Position numbers and translations under genes: made by a program | Shown: piece by piece, positions 7,645 to 15,532 of the stretch | Layout: each line of letters opens with the position of its first letter | Position numbering within the stretch: position 1 is the first letter of the stretch | Assembly (NCBI RefSeq): GCF_014649715.1 | Contig: NZ_BMTO01000007.1 | Coordinates: 253,347 to 288,041 of the forward strand | Direction: 5' to 3' | DNA: 34,695 nucleotides | From: Streptomyces lateritius | GTDB taxonomy: Bacteria > Actinomycetota > Actinomycetes > Streptomycetales > Streptomycetaceae | The notes under the pieces: model-generated | What the model was told of the DNA's origin: nothing | The model's input: the letters and a program-made list of their open reading frames with translations, nothing else | The model's database searches: none

Positions 7645-7902
7645 TCAGGTGGGTTCGGGGGCCGGTCCGTCGCCCGTGGGCACGGTCGCCCAGGGCGCCG
7701 GTGCGTCCTCGGTGATCGACCTGATGACCGCGCGCAGGTTGATGTGGACCAGGTCGACGTCCGCGACGGACAGGACCAGGTCACCCGTCAGCACCGCTCC
7801 CCCGGTCAGGAGCCGGTCCAGCAGGTCGATGAGGGCCACCGGCGGCCCGGCGAGAGGTTCCGTGTCCTGGAATCCGGCGGTCTGAAGCGGTCCGCTCGTC
7901 AC
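7645..7902 (-). CDS. gvpS: Gas vesicle protein of the GvpA/J/S family (GvpS position)
   Basis: The 85-residue product is a minor GvpA-like shell or nucleation protein. The GvpA core appears as IDLLDRLLTGGAVLTGDLVLS followed by ADVDLVHINLRAVIRS, which aligns with the alpha-beta-beta-alpha unit of GvpA. Position between gvpL and gvpK is that of gvpS in Streptomyces clusters. The GTG start overlaps the gvpL stop by four bases (GTGA, 7899-7902). The C-terminal tail is Pro-rich. Confidence 0.85.
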   Translation of the reverse strand: MTSGPLQTAGFQDTEPLAGPPVALIDLLDRLLTGGAVLTGDLVLSVADVDLVHINLRAVIRSITEDAPAPWATVPTGDGPAPEPT

Positions 7903-8786
7903 GAGCCGACCTCGTCACCGGTGGTGTCCGGTGTCGCGAACGAGTACGGAGCCCAGGGCCCGGTCACCTCGACGTGGACGCCCGGAGCACGCCGGCTCAG
8001 GGCGCCGACCCGCTCGCGGAACCGGTCCACCTCCCCGACGGCCACCAAGTACGCCTCGTTGGTGAGGTTCTCCCCGGCACGGCCCGCCAACTCCCCCTGC
8101 TGGGGGCGGTGCACCGCCCGCGCCCGGGCGAGCTCCCCGGCCACCGCCGTCGCCTCGGCGGCGATGTCGCCGGCGGCGCGGTAGAGATCCTCGGTACGCC
8201 GGCGCCGCGCCCGGCGCTGCGCCAGATACGCCCGTCCCGGCCCCGAGGGGGGCGCGGACGCCGCTGCCGGCCGGGGAGGGTCCGCGGCGGGCTCGGCGGC
8301 GCCCGGGTCGGCGTAGACCTTCACGCCCAGCTCGACGTGTCCGTCAAGCCCTGCCAGGAGTTCTTCGAAGCGCCGCCGCTCCTCGGTCAGCATGGCGACC
8401 ACCCGGCTGTCGTCGCTGTAGACCGTCGCCAGGCGCAGGGGCAGTACGACCGTCTCGGCGAACGCGGCGTCGACGACGCCGTGATGCGCACGGGCGATCG
8501 CCTCCAGTGCGGTCAGATCCTCCAGCAGGACGCGCAGCGCCCGCTCGCCGAAGACGTCCGACGGGACAGTCGACACGAGGGCGACAAGCCCCTCGGCGTC
8601 GATCAGCCGCAGACCGTGACCTTCCACTCCGCTCAGACGGCCGACGGTACGGCGGAGCGCCGAGTCGTCGCGGCCGACGGCGTACACGTACGTCAGCTCG
8701 TGCCCGGTGCCGGCGGCGACCGGCGTCCGCCCCGCCGCCGCCTCGCGCGTGTTCACTTCGCGTACGTCCACCTCGCGTGTGCTCAC
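7899..8786 (-). CDS. gvpL: Gas vesicle protein GvpL (GvpL/GvpF family)
   Basis: The 295-residue product has the two-part GvpL/F layout: an N-terminal ferredoxin-like domain starting LTYVYAVGRDD, a middle with FAETVVLPLRLATVYSDD, and a C-terminal domain ending VEVTGPWAPYSFA, the family's most conserved signature. Such proteins are accessory factors that contact GvpA during nucleation. The GTG at 8784-8786 is chosen over a longer frame because GAGAGGAGG precedes it and it overlaps the gvpJ stop as GTGA. The linker at about 150-185 is Ala/Pro-rich, so this copy is larger than typical GvpF. Confidence 0.9.
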   Translation of the reverse strand: MSTREVDVREVNTREAAAGRTPVAAGTGHELTYVYAVGRDDSALRRTVGRLSGVEGHGLRLIDAEGLVALVSTVPSDVFGERALRVLLEDLTALEAIARAHHGVVDAAFAETVVLPLRLATVYSDDSRVVAMLTEERRRFEELLAGLDGHVELGVKVYADPGAAEPAADPPRPAAASAPPSGPGRAYLAQRRARRRRTEDLYRAAGDIAAEATAVAGELARARAVHRPQQGELAGRAGENLTNEAYLVAVGEVDRFRERVGALSRRAPGVHVEVTGPWAPYSFATPDTTGDEVGS

Positions 8787-9205
8787 CTCGTGCCCTCCTC
8801 TCGCTCGACCTCGCCGACGGCGGGGCCGAGCGCCGAACGCAACCGGTCGAGTTCGCCGCGCAGACGTTCGTTCTCCTCGGCGAGGATCTCTGTCCGATCG
8901 GCCTCCGCGGGCCGGCCTTCGACCGGCCGTGGCGGCCGGCTCGCCCGGGAGGAGAGCGAGGGGTCGTGCTCCCACCAGTCGATGCCCATCTCCTTCGCCT
9001 TGTCGACCGAGGCGACCAGGAGCCGGAGCTTGATCGTCAGGAGTTCGATGTCGAGGAGATTGATCTGGATGTCGCCCGCGATGACGATGCCCTTGTCGAG
9101 CACCCGTTCCAGGATGTCGGCGAGGTTCGCGGACGAGCCCTGATGGCCGGGGGCGGGTGTGCTGCGTGGTGGGGCCGCCAGGCGGCCTGCCAGTGAATCG
9201 GACAC
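8783..9205 (-). CDS. gvpJ: Gas vesicle protein GvpJ (GvpA family with coiled-coil tail)
   Basis: The 140-residue product contains a GvpA-type core at about 26-75 (LADILERVLDKGIVIAGDIQ then INLLDIELLTIKLRLLVASVDKAKEMG). After that comes a linker and a charged coiled-coil segment, ILAEENERLRGELDRLRSAL, not found in GvpA. Position after gvpG and before gvpL fits GvpJ, a minor tip or nucleation protein. The GTG start has an AGGGA upstream. It is translationally coupled to gvpL. Confidence 0.87.
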   Translation of the reverse strand: MSDSLAGRLAAPPRSTPAPGHQGSSANLADILERVLDKGIVIAGDIQINLLDIELLTIKLRLLVASVDKAKEMGIDWWEHDPSLSSRASRPPRPVEGRPAEADRTEILAEENERLRGELDRLRSALGPAVGEVEREEGTR

Positions 9206-9249
9206 GGTGTCGTCCCTGTCTGCTTACGGGTGTTCTCGGTCGGCGGCGG

Positions 9250-9507
9250 TCATGAGCCGTTCCCGCGTCCGCGCCGGTACGCCTCGATCTCGTCGAGGCG
9301 GTCCAGCAGTTCGTCCTCCAGCCGGTCGAACTCTTCGGCGTCGATACGGGAGTTCTCCAGGTCGTCGACGAGCGCGGCCAGTTGTGCGCGCACCCGCGCG
9401 GGGTCGTAGTACTCCCGCTCCGCCGCGAGCAGCACCTGGTCGAGGACCCAGGCCGTGCCCCGGACGGGCGCCATCGGCAGGGTCAGGATGCTGGTGACGA
9501 GTCCCAT
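9250..9507 (-). CDS. gvpG: Gas vesicle protein GvpG
   Basis: The 85-residue product starts MGLVTSILTLPMAPVRGTAW and continues as a charged helix (LLAAEREYYDPARVRAQL; FDRLEDELLDRLDEIEAY). This is the GvpG family, a small accessory protein acting with GvpF in early assembly. The ATG at 9505-9507 is preferred over an in-frame GTG three codons upstream because GGAGGAGG would be too close to the GTG. It lies 24 bases downstream of gvpF. Confidence 0.9.
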   Translation of the reverse strand: MGLVTSILTLPMAPVRGTAWVLDQVLLAAEREYYDPARVRAQLAALVDDLENSRIDAEEFDRLEDELLDRLDEIEAYRRGRGNGS

Positions 9508-9531
9508 GACCGGCACCTCCTCCCGATCGGG

Positions 9532-10245
9532 TCACACGAAGCTGTACGGCGGAAGCGGCCCGGTCAGGGTGAAGTTGTACCCCTCCCCCAGCCGTTCCGC
9601 CTCCTCCCGTACCGCTTTCAGGAAGCTGTCCGTCGACGCGGTCGGGACGAGGAACGACACGTTGAGGAAGTGGGTCGCTCCGGCTTCGGAACGGGAGAGG
9701 CGGGCCGCGGCGGGGGACAGGCGCTTGGTCGTCTCCTCCGCCTGGGCCTCTCCTCGGGCCGCCACCTCCCGGGCCACCAGCTCGCCGAGGGCGATCCGTT
9801 CGTCATGGGCTCCCGGATCGGTGCGCGTGCGCCGGTTGAGCTCCCTCGCCTGCTCGGACCCCTCCATGATCTCCAGGAGCATGTCCTTCTCGTCCCGGGC
9901 GGCCTTGAGGTGGTACTCGACATGGCCGTCCAGCTCGGTCAGCCGCTCCTGGTAGGCGGGGGCGTCGCGGCCCAGGACCTCGGCGACCCGCTCGTCGTCG
10001 GGTCCCAGCAGGCCGAAGCGCATGGGCAGGGTCGCCCCGTCGGCCATCAGGGCCTCCAGCACGCTCTCGTGTGCCACCACGTCGCGGCGCTTGGCCCGCA
10101 GGCCGGGCGGCGCGTCGCTGACGACGGCTGCCACGGGGCCGGACGTGACCGCGCGCAGGGGCGACGGCGGGTCGCCCACTCCCTGGAGGTCGTCGAGGCG
10201 CAGGGGATGGTCGGCTCCGGTGATGGCGTACACGTAGGTGGACAC
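9532..10245 (-). CDS. gvpF: Gas vesicle protein GvpF (GvpL/GvpF family)
   Basis: The 237-residue product has the N-terminal STYVYAITGADHPL, the central ATLPMRFGLL and ELDGHVEYHLKAARDE, and the C-terminal FTLTGPLPPYSFV typical of GvpF. The N-domain binds GvpA in the known structure of the family and may keep it soluble before assembly. The GTG start at 10245 has GAGAGGAG upstream, located in the last codons of gvpA. Only three bases separate the two genes, so GvpA and GvpF are probably made in a coupled ratio. Confidence 0.92.
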   Translation of the reverse strand: MSTYVYAITGADHPLRLDDLQGVGDPPSPLRAVTSGPVAAVVSDAPPGLRAKRRDVVAHESVLEALMADGATLPMRFGLLGPDDERVAEVLGRDAPAYQERLTELDGHVEYHLKAARDEKDMLLEIMEGSEQARELNRRTRTDPGAHDERIALGELVAREVAARGEAQAEETTKRLSPAAARLSRSEAGATHFLNVSFLVPTASTDSFLKAVREEAERLGEGYNFTLTGPLPPYSFV

Positions 10246-10248
10246 CCG

Positions 10249-10683
10249 TCACTCCTCTCGCTTGGCTGATGAACGGCTGGACGTGGAGGAGCGTGCCGCG
10301 CGCCGGCTCGGCTCCTCCTCCGAGTCCTCACTCTTGCGGTGCAGCGTGTCCGAGATCGCCTCGACGGCTCCGCTCAGTGCGCCTTTCGACTTTCCTTTGG
10401 CGCCGCTCTCGGTCATGTCGCCGACGATGTCGGTGAGTTGCGTCGGCGCCTTGCGACCGGATTCCAGGTCGAGCCGGTTGCACGCCTCAGCGAATCGCAG
10501 ATAGGTGTCGACGCTGGCGACGACCACACGGACGTCGATCTTGAGTATTTCGATCCCGACGAGGGAGACGCGAACGAACGCGTCGATCACGAGACCTCGG
10601 TCGAGAATGAGTTCCAGAACGTCGTAGAGATTGCCCGAGCCGCTTCCGCCGCTCGTCGCGCTGCTCTGCTGGACGAGTGTCAC
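10249..10683 (-). CDS. gvpA: Gas vesicle major structural protein GvpA, with long hydrophilic tail
   Basis: The 144-residue product has the GvpA shell-protein core at about 19-75: LYDVLELILDRGLVIDAF, then VRVSLVGIEILKIDVRVVVA and SVDTYLRFAEA. This matches the highly conserved cyanobacterial and haloarchaeal sequence closely. Residues from about 76 onward form a Ser/Lys/Glu-rich tail without hydrophobic core (ending SSTSSRSSAKREE), roughly doubling the usual 70-residue length. The GTG start has GGAAGGAG seven bases upstream. It follows gvpO by 16 bases. Confidence 0.93.
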   Translation of the reverse strand: MTLVQQSSATSGGSGSGNLYDVLELILDRGLVIDAFVRVSLVGIEILKIDVRVVVASVDTYLRFAEACNRLDLESGRKAPTQLTDIVGDMTESGAKGKSKGALSGAVEAISDTLHRKSEDSEEEPSRRAARSSTSSRSSAKREE

Positions 10684-10699
10684 GATGAAACTCCTTCCG

Positions 10700-11005
10700 T
10701 CAGCGGCGGTCGATCTGGCCCCGTGCGTAACGCCTCGTACGTTCGTAGGCGAGGAGCCGGCCCTGGGGGTCGAGAGTGACGTGGTACGACGCCATCACGG
10801 TCATGGTGTCCGGCACCTTTTCCAGTTCGACCACTTCCACGTCGGCCGACCATCCCTCGTCGGTGGATTTCACCGCCGAGACGGACCCCGGTTCGCACCG
10901 CAGGAGTTCGGAGAGTTGAGCGGAGGCCCTGCGCATCGCACTCGATATGTCGATGCGCTCTCCGGAATTCTTGCCATGTTCGTCGTCGTCAGTCGCTTTC
11001 ATCAT
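10700..11005 (-). CDS. gvpO: Gas vesicle protein GvpO
   Basis: The 101-residue product matches the GvpO family, with GWSADVEVVELEKVPDT, the MASYHVTLDPQGRL strand pair and the YERTRRYARGQ C-terminus. GvpO is a small accessory protein always placed first in Streptomyces gas vesicle clusters. Two consecutive ATGs (11003-11005 and 11000-11002) are possible starts; AGGCGGG lies four and seven bases upstream, so the second may be the true one. It heads the operon. The roughly 100 bases upstream are less GC-rich and presumably hold the promoter; an ACGTAT-N5-ATACGT inverted repeat lies at 11091-11107. Confidence 0.92.
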   Translation of the reverse strand: MMKATDDDEHGKNSGERIDISSAMRRASAQLSELLRCEPGSVSAVKSTDEGWSADVEVVELEKVPDTMTVMASYHVTLDPQGRLLAYERTRRYARGQIDRR

Positions 11006-11108
11006 CCCGCCTGTTGGGCACAGAAGATCGGATTGGAGTCGCTCTCCATCCGCCGTCGATCGCTGCGGTTCACGTGCCCGTGACTTCCGAACGTATGCGT
11101 GATACGTC

Positions 11109-12606
11109 TCACGCCCACGTTTTCTCCGTGGTGACCCGCACGGTTTCCAGGCCGGGGCCCGCCGCGTCGGGGACGTTCATGCCGGCCTCGACTCCCGTAC
11201 GGAGGTAGCGCAGCACGGGCTCGGTGAGCCGTTCCCCGGGCAGGACGGTCGGAACGCCGGGCGGGTACGGGGTGATCATCTCGGCCGCGACCCGGCCCGC
11301 GGCCGAGGCGAGCGGGACGTCCTCGGTGGCGGCGAAGTAGGCGTCGCGCGGCAGACGCGCCTGCTCCATGCGCAGCCCGGCGGGGTCCGGCACGTCGACG
11401 CGCGGAGCGGGGCGGAGCTTCGGTGCGTGGCGGACGAGGTCCCGTAGCGCGGTGATCAGGGCGCCGGTGGTCTCGTGGTCGTCGGCGTGGGTGAGCTGGG
11501 CGCTGATCCGGCGGTGGTCGAAGAGGTGGGGGTCGAGGTGGTGGTGCTCACGCAGCCAGTCACGCGGTGTCGTAGCCGCTGATGGCCAGTTCCCCGAGGT
11601 CGATGACGACCGGCAGCGGGTCGAACTCGGCGGCCCGTCCCGGTCCGCAGAAGTCGTCCGCGTCGTTGACGTGCAGTCCGTCGATGCGCTCGATCTCCGT
11701 ACGGACGTGTCCGGCGAGCTCCAGCGTCCTGGTGAGCAGCTCGTGGCCGTGCCGGACCATCTGGCGCCGCCAGCCGTCGATGCCCGCGTACAGGAGCACG
11801 GAGGGGCTGGTGGTGCCCAGCAGGTCGGCGCGTGAGGCGAGGTCGGCCGGGTCGATCAGTCCGCCCTGGAGGTGTAAGACGGAGCCTTGTTCCAGGCCGC
11901 TGCCCATCTTGTGGATGCTGGTGACGCAGACATCGGCGCCGGCGTCCATCGCCCAGGGCGGGAGGTCGGGGTGGAACGGCAGGTGGGCGCCCCACGCCTC
12001 GTCCACCACGAGCGGCCGGCCCCGGCGGTGGCACACCTCGGCGATGGCGGCGATGTCCGCCGCGGATCCGTAGGGTGTCGGGCTCGTGACGAGGGCGCCC
12101 CGCGCGTCGGGATGCTCGCGGAAGGCGCGCTCGTAGGCCTCGGCGGAGGGCGGATGGGCGAGGTGCCGCTCGGGGTCCCAGGCCGGCTCGACCCAGACGG
12201 GCCGCAGGCCGCAGAGGATGAGCCCGGAGACGACGGACTTGTGGGCGTCCCTGCCGACCAGCAGCTTCTCGTGCGGAGAGGCGACCGTCAGCATGGCGGC
12301 CTTGCCGGAGAGGGAGCTGCCGCAGGTTGAGAAGTACGCGTGCTCGGCGTGCACGGCCTCGGCCATGAGGCGTTCCGCACGCTGCAGAACGTTTCCGCGG
12401 GTGCGCCGGTCGTCCAGCCCCCCGCTGGCCAGGACGTCTCCGTGGAACACCGCGTCGCCGAGGATCCGGCGCACCTCGGGGTCCGCGCCTCGCGCCTGCT
12501 TGTGTCCGGGCGGCGTGAAGGCGAGTTCCCCGGAGCGGTGGTAGTTCTCGAGCGCCTCCAGTACCGGCGCCTCGGTCTGGTCGTGGTGTTTCTCTTCCGT
12601 AGCCAT
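11109..12606 (-). pseudogene. Orn/Lys/Arg-type PLP decarboxylase, broken by a frameshift
   Basis: Residues 1-348 from ATG 12604-12606 match the large domain of bacterial arginine/lysine/ornithine decarboxylases: TPPGHKQARG at the N-terminus, FSTCGSSLSGKAAM, VDEAWGAHLPF with the PLP-contact D202, and SIHKMGSGLEQGS with the PLP lysine K233. The frame hits TGA at 11560-11562 right after ISGYDTA. Reading continues without loss of similarity one base over (DWLREHHHLDPHLFDHRR) for 150 more codons to the stop at 11109-11111, including the conserved C-terminal PYPPGVP. One extra base near 11562 restores a normal protein of about 498 residues. It is a recent frameshift or a sequencing error. It lies divergent from an MFS transporter, suggesting an amine/amino-acid exchange pair. 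Confidence 0.87.
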
Positions 12607-12720
12607 CCCTCCCCGCTTCCCGGAGTACGCGGTTCCCGTACGCGCTTCCCCTGCGTCCGATTCGGTGTGATCCGTGGACGCCGAGGCGTCGACCGCCCGG
12701 CTCGGGTAAGGAGTGGTGGC

Positions 12721-14229
12721 ATGACTCGCACCGATGACGCTGTGATCGGAACCGTCACCACCAAGGTCCCCGCCCGGCTCGACCGGCTGCCGTGGTCCCG
12801 CTGGCACTGGATGATCGTGATCGGCCTGGGCACCGTGTGGATCCTCGACGGCCTGGAAGTCACCATTGTCGGGAACATGGCCGGCAGACTCTCGGAGCCG
12901 GGCAGCGGGCTGCCGATCACCGACGCCCAGGTCACCGGCATGGCCGCCGCGCTCTACGTGGCGGGCGCCTGCTCCGGCGCCCTGTTCTTCGGCTGGCTGA
13001 CCGACCGCTTCGGCCGCCGGAAGCTGTTCCTGATCACCCTCGCGGTCTATCTGGCGGCGACGGCACTGACCGCGCTGTCCACGTCCGTGTGGTGGTTCTT
13101 CCTGTTCCGTTTTCTGACCGGCTTCGGGATCGGGGGCGAGTACGCCGCCATCAACTCGGCCATCGACGAGCTGATCCCCAGCAAGTACCGGGGCCGGGTC
13201 GACCTGATCATCAACGGCAGCTACTGGCTCGGGGCCATGGGCGGCGCGCTGCTGTCCGTCGTGGCGCTCGACACCGACATCTTCCCCATGGACCTCGGCT
13301 GGCGGCTGAGCTTCGCGCTGGGCGTCGTCCTCGGTCTCGTCGTCCTGCTCGTGCGCCGGCACGTCCCCGAGAGCCCGCGGTGGATGTTCATCCACGGCCG
13401 CTCGGAGGGCGCCGAGGAACTGGTCTCGTCGGTGGAACGGCAGGTGGAGCGTGAGAAGGGCGTCCCGCTGCCGGAACCGTCCCGGGCGATCACCATCGAG
13501 CAGCGCCGCAGCATCGGTTTCATCGAGATCGCGCGCACGCTCTTCCACGCGTACCCGAAGCGGGCCGTGCTCGGCTTCGCGCTCTTCATCGGCCAGGCGT
13601 TCCTCTACAACGCCATCACCTTCGGCTTCGGTTCGATCCTGGTGAAGTTCTTCGACGTCCCCACGGGCAGCACGGGGTACTACTTCGCCGTCATCGCGTT
13701 CGGCAACTTCCTCGGCCCGCTCCTGCTGGGGCGGCTCTTCGACACGGTCGGGCGCCGGCCGATGATCGCGGGCACGTACATCGTGTCCGGTCTGCTGCTC
13801 TTCGGTACGGCGTGGCTCTTCGACCGGGGCAGCCTGGACGCGACGACGATGACGCTGTGCTGGTGTGTCGTCCTCTTCTTCGCCTCAGCGGGCGCCAGCT
13901 CGGCGTACCTCACGGTCAGCGAGATCTTCCCGATGGAGACGCGGGCGATGGCGATCGCGTTCTTCTACGCGATCGGCACGGCCGCGGGCGGTATCTCCGG
14001 GCCGCTGCTCTTCGCGGAGCTGACCGAGAGCGGGGTCGTAGGCGACGCCGTTCTCGCCTTCTGTGTCGGCGCGACGCTCATGGTCCTCGCGGGTCTCGTC
14101 GCGCTCTTCCTCGCCGTCGCGGCGGAGGGCAGGTCACTGGAGGACATCGCGACGCCGCTGTCGGCGACGGAGGCGGCGGAGGCGGCGGACGAGGACGGAT
14201 CTCCTCCGGCCGCCCGCGTCGGCGGGTAG
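12721..14229 (+). CDS. MFS transporter (sugar-porter/metabolite:H+ symporter type)
   Basis: The 502-residue product has 12 predicted membrane helices. MFS signatures are GWLTDRFGRRKLF after helix 2, RFLTGFGIGGEYA in helix 4, and a second-half GRLFDTVGRRPM loop; VPESPRW after helix 6 and SEIFPMETRA before helix 11 place it in the sugar-porter/MHS group. The ATG at 12721 has TAAGGAG upstream; the open frame to the left runs through the divergent gene and is discarded. Substrate cannot be told from sequence. It is divergent from the decarboxylase gene with 114 bases between them, so they may be coregulated. The C-terminal tail is Ala/Glu-rich and disordered. Confidence 0.88.
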   Translation: MTRTDDAVIGTVTTKVPARLDRLPWSRWHWMIVIGLGTVWILDGLEVTIVGNMAGRLSEPGSGLPITDAQVTGMAAALYVAGACSGALFFGWLTDRFGRRKLFLITLAVYLAATALTALSTSVWWFFLFRFLTGFGIGGEYAAINSAIDELIPSKYRGRVDLIINGSYWLGAMGGALLSVVALDTDIFPMDLGWRLSFALGVVLGLVVLLVRRHVPESPRWMFIHGRSEGAEELVSSVERQVEREKGVPLPEPSRAITIEQRRSIGFIEIARTLFHAYPKRAVLGFALFIGQAFLYNAITFGFGSILVKFFDVPTGSTGYYFAVIAFGNFLGPLLLGRLFDTVGRRPMIAGTYIVSGLLLFGTAWLFDRGSLDATTMTLCWCVVLFFASAGASSAYLTVSEIFPMETRAMAIAFFYAIGTAAGGISGPLLFAELTESGVVGDAVLAFCVGATLMVLAGLVALFLAVAAEGRSLEDIATPLSATEAAEAADEDGSPPAARVGG

Positions 14230-14269
14230 CCGCTCCGTCGTCGTACGCGTGATGCCTCCATGCCTGGAT

Positions 14270-14774
14270 GTCATGCGGTCAGGGGCCGGTCGGCCGTCGG
14301 TGGGACGGCGGAGGCCGGCGGTGTGCCGGGCCAGGGCGTCCACCCGCGCGGCGAGGCCGGGGTGGCCGGCTTCGAGGTAGCGGCGGGTGCGGCCCGCACG
14401 CGCCGCTCGCCGGTCTTCCCTGCGTGGCCGGGCCGTAGGCGCAGACAGCGGCGTTCGGCGGCCTGGCGACTGGCCACGCCGAGCGGGTGGGCGATGTCCG
14501 CCCGGCGCGCGCCCGCCTCGCGGGCCGCTTCGATCGGTGCCGGTCCCCACCCGGGCGAGCTGCTCGCGCAGCGGGAGGAGGGCGGTCGGCGAGTCCCGCG
14601 AGCCCGCCCGCCGCGGCGCGGGACGTTTCCCGGCCGGCGGCGTGCGGCGGCGACGGTCAGCGCCTCTTCGAGCGCCGTCAGCGGCACCGAGGCTGCGAGA
14701 CGGTTCGGTCCGCTCGGTCGGCCGGTCGGTCGGTCGAGCGCGCGAGGTGACGGACGCCCTTTCGCTGATGTCAC
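14270..14774 (-). pseudogene. rheA: Decayed rheA (HSP18 transcriptional repressor) gene
   Basis: The minus strand divergent from hsp18 contains RheA pieces in two alternating frames. Starting at a GTG (14772-14774), frame A reads PLTALEEALTVAAA. The frame then switches to TALLPLREQLAR (around 14540-14585), back to WGPAPIEAAREAGARR...HPLGVASRQAAERRCLRLRPG (14410-14545, the DNA-binding part), and then to HPGLAARVDALARHTAGLR (14290-14370). At least three frameshifts are needed, and a stretch of roughly 60 residues before the last block seems missing. No single frame can encode the repressor. In S. albus RheA is the thermosensing repressor of hsp18, encoded divergently from it, which is exactly this arrangement. 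The assignment is from recalled family sequence. Confidence 0.72.
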
Positions 14775-14787
14775 CCTTCTGACGACA
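14769..14787. promoter_or_regulatory. RheA-type operator, upstream copy
   Basis: The site reads TGTCACC-N5-GACGACA, a 7-5-7 inverted-repeat layout that differs by one base per half from the reported RheA operator TGTCATC-N5-GATGACA. It covers the start codon of the decayed rheA gene. Confidence 0.5.
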
Positions 14788-14793
14788 CCCTAC

Positions 14794-14822
14794 TTGTCGT
14801 CGCATGGATGACATGTTAGAAC
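14794..14822 (+). promoter_or_regulatory. Putative hsp18 promoter
   Basis: TTGTCG (14794-14799) and TAGAAC (14817-14822) are separated by 17 bases, as in vegetative-type promoters. The hsp18-proximal operator fills the -35 box and spacer, so a bound repressor would block RNA polymerase. The call is by pattern only. Confidence 0.5.
14795..14813. promoter_or_regulatory. RheA-type operator, hsp18-proximal copy
   Basis: The site reads TGTCGTC-N5-GATGACA, one mismatch from the reported RheA operator. It lies 26 bases (centre to centre) from the upstream copy and overlaps the putative hsp18 promoter. Confidence 0.72.
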
Positions 14823-14880
14823 GGTGTCAGGTGAAGCGCATTGGCAGTTCCTGCCCGTACCGCTCTGGAGGTGTTTCGCG

Positions 14881-15315
14881 ATGTTGATGCGCACCGACCC
14901 GTTCCGCGAGCTCGACCGGCTCACCCGCCAGTTCCTGGGCACGCCCGGGACGTGGTCCAGCCCCTCGGCGATGCCGATGGACGCCTACCGCGAGGGTGAC
15001 CACTACGTGATGGCCCTCGACCTTCCCGGCGTCACGCCGGAGGCCATCGAGATCGACGTCGAGCGGAACATGCTCACGGTGAAGGCCGAACGCCGGCCGT
15101 CCGTGAAGGCCGACGACGTCCAGATGGAGCTGTCCGAACGGCCGCTGGGTGTCTTCTCCCGCCAGCTGATGCTGGCCGACACCCTGGACACCGAGCGCAT
15201 CACGGCCGACTACGAAGCCGGTGTCCTGACCCTGCGGATCCCGATCGCCGAGCGTGCCAAGCCCCGCAAGATCTCCATCGGCGGGGACGTCGGCCGGAAG
15301 CAGATCGACAGCTGA
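14881..15315 (+). CDS. hsp18: HSP18, small heat-shock protein (HSP20/alpha-crystallin family)
   Basis: The 144-residue cytoplasmic chaperone holds unfolding proteins in soluble oligomers. It starts MLMRTDPFRELDRL, has an alpha-crystallin domain at about 37-135 (MDAYREGDHYVMALDLPGV; the family's GVLTLRIPI motif near 118) and a short tail with the RKISI anchor. Its length is that of S. albus HSP18. The ATG at 14881 is chosen because GGAGG (14867-14871) lies nine bases upstream and homologues start here; an in-frame ATG at 14887 is possible. Two RheA-type operators lie upstream, but the divergent rheA gene is decayed. A terminator follows closely. Confidence 0.92.
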   Translation: MLMRTDPFRELDRLTRQFLGTPGTWSSPSAMPMDAYREGDHYVMALDLPGVTPEAIEIDVERNMLTVKAERRPSVKADDVQMELSERPLGVFSRQLMLADTLDTERITADYEAGVLTLRIPIAERAKPRKISIGGDVGRKQIDS

Positions 15316-15333
15316 ACCGGCCGTCCGCCGTGG

Positions 15334-15376
15334 CGGAGGACGGGACGACGATCTCCCCCTCCCGTCCCGTCCTCCG
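15334..15376 (+). terminator. Terminator of hsp18, 14-bp stem
   Basis: Arms 15334-15347 and 15363-15376 are perfect complements around a 15-base pyrimidine-rich loop, 18 bases past the hsp18 stop. Confidence 0.75.
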
Positions 15377-15532
15377 TCCTCCGGTCCGGCTCACCGCGAG
15401 CTCGCGAGCACGCGGGCACACAGGCCGCGGCGACGACCGGGCCGTCTCCTTCCCTGATCGCGCCTCGCGCGAGGGTCACGGCAGCTGGCCCCGCGGGCGC
15501 GAGCCCTCACGAGAAAGGCACGCCACCCTTCC

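Noticed and set aside
11540..11580. Programmed ribosomal frameshifting in the decarboxylase
   Set aside because: No slippery heptamer, internal Shine-Dalgarno or downstream pseudoknot is evident at GACACCGCGTGACTGG, and the family is not known to frameshift; a mutation or sequencing error is simpler.
14260..14811. A plus-strand 183-codon frame between the MFS and hsp18 genes
   Set aside because: It is Arg/Gly/Ala low-complexity and lies opposite the recognisable rheA remnant.
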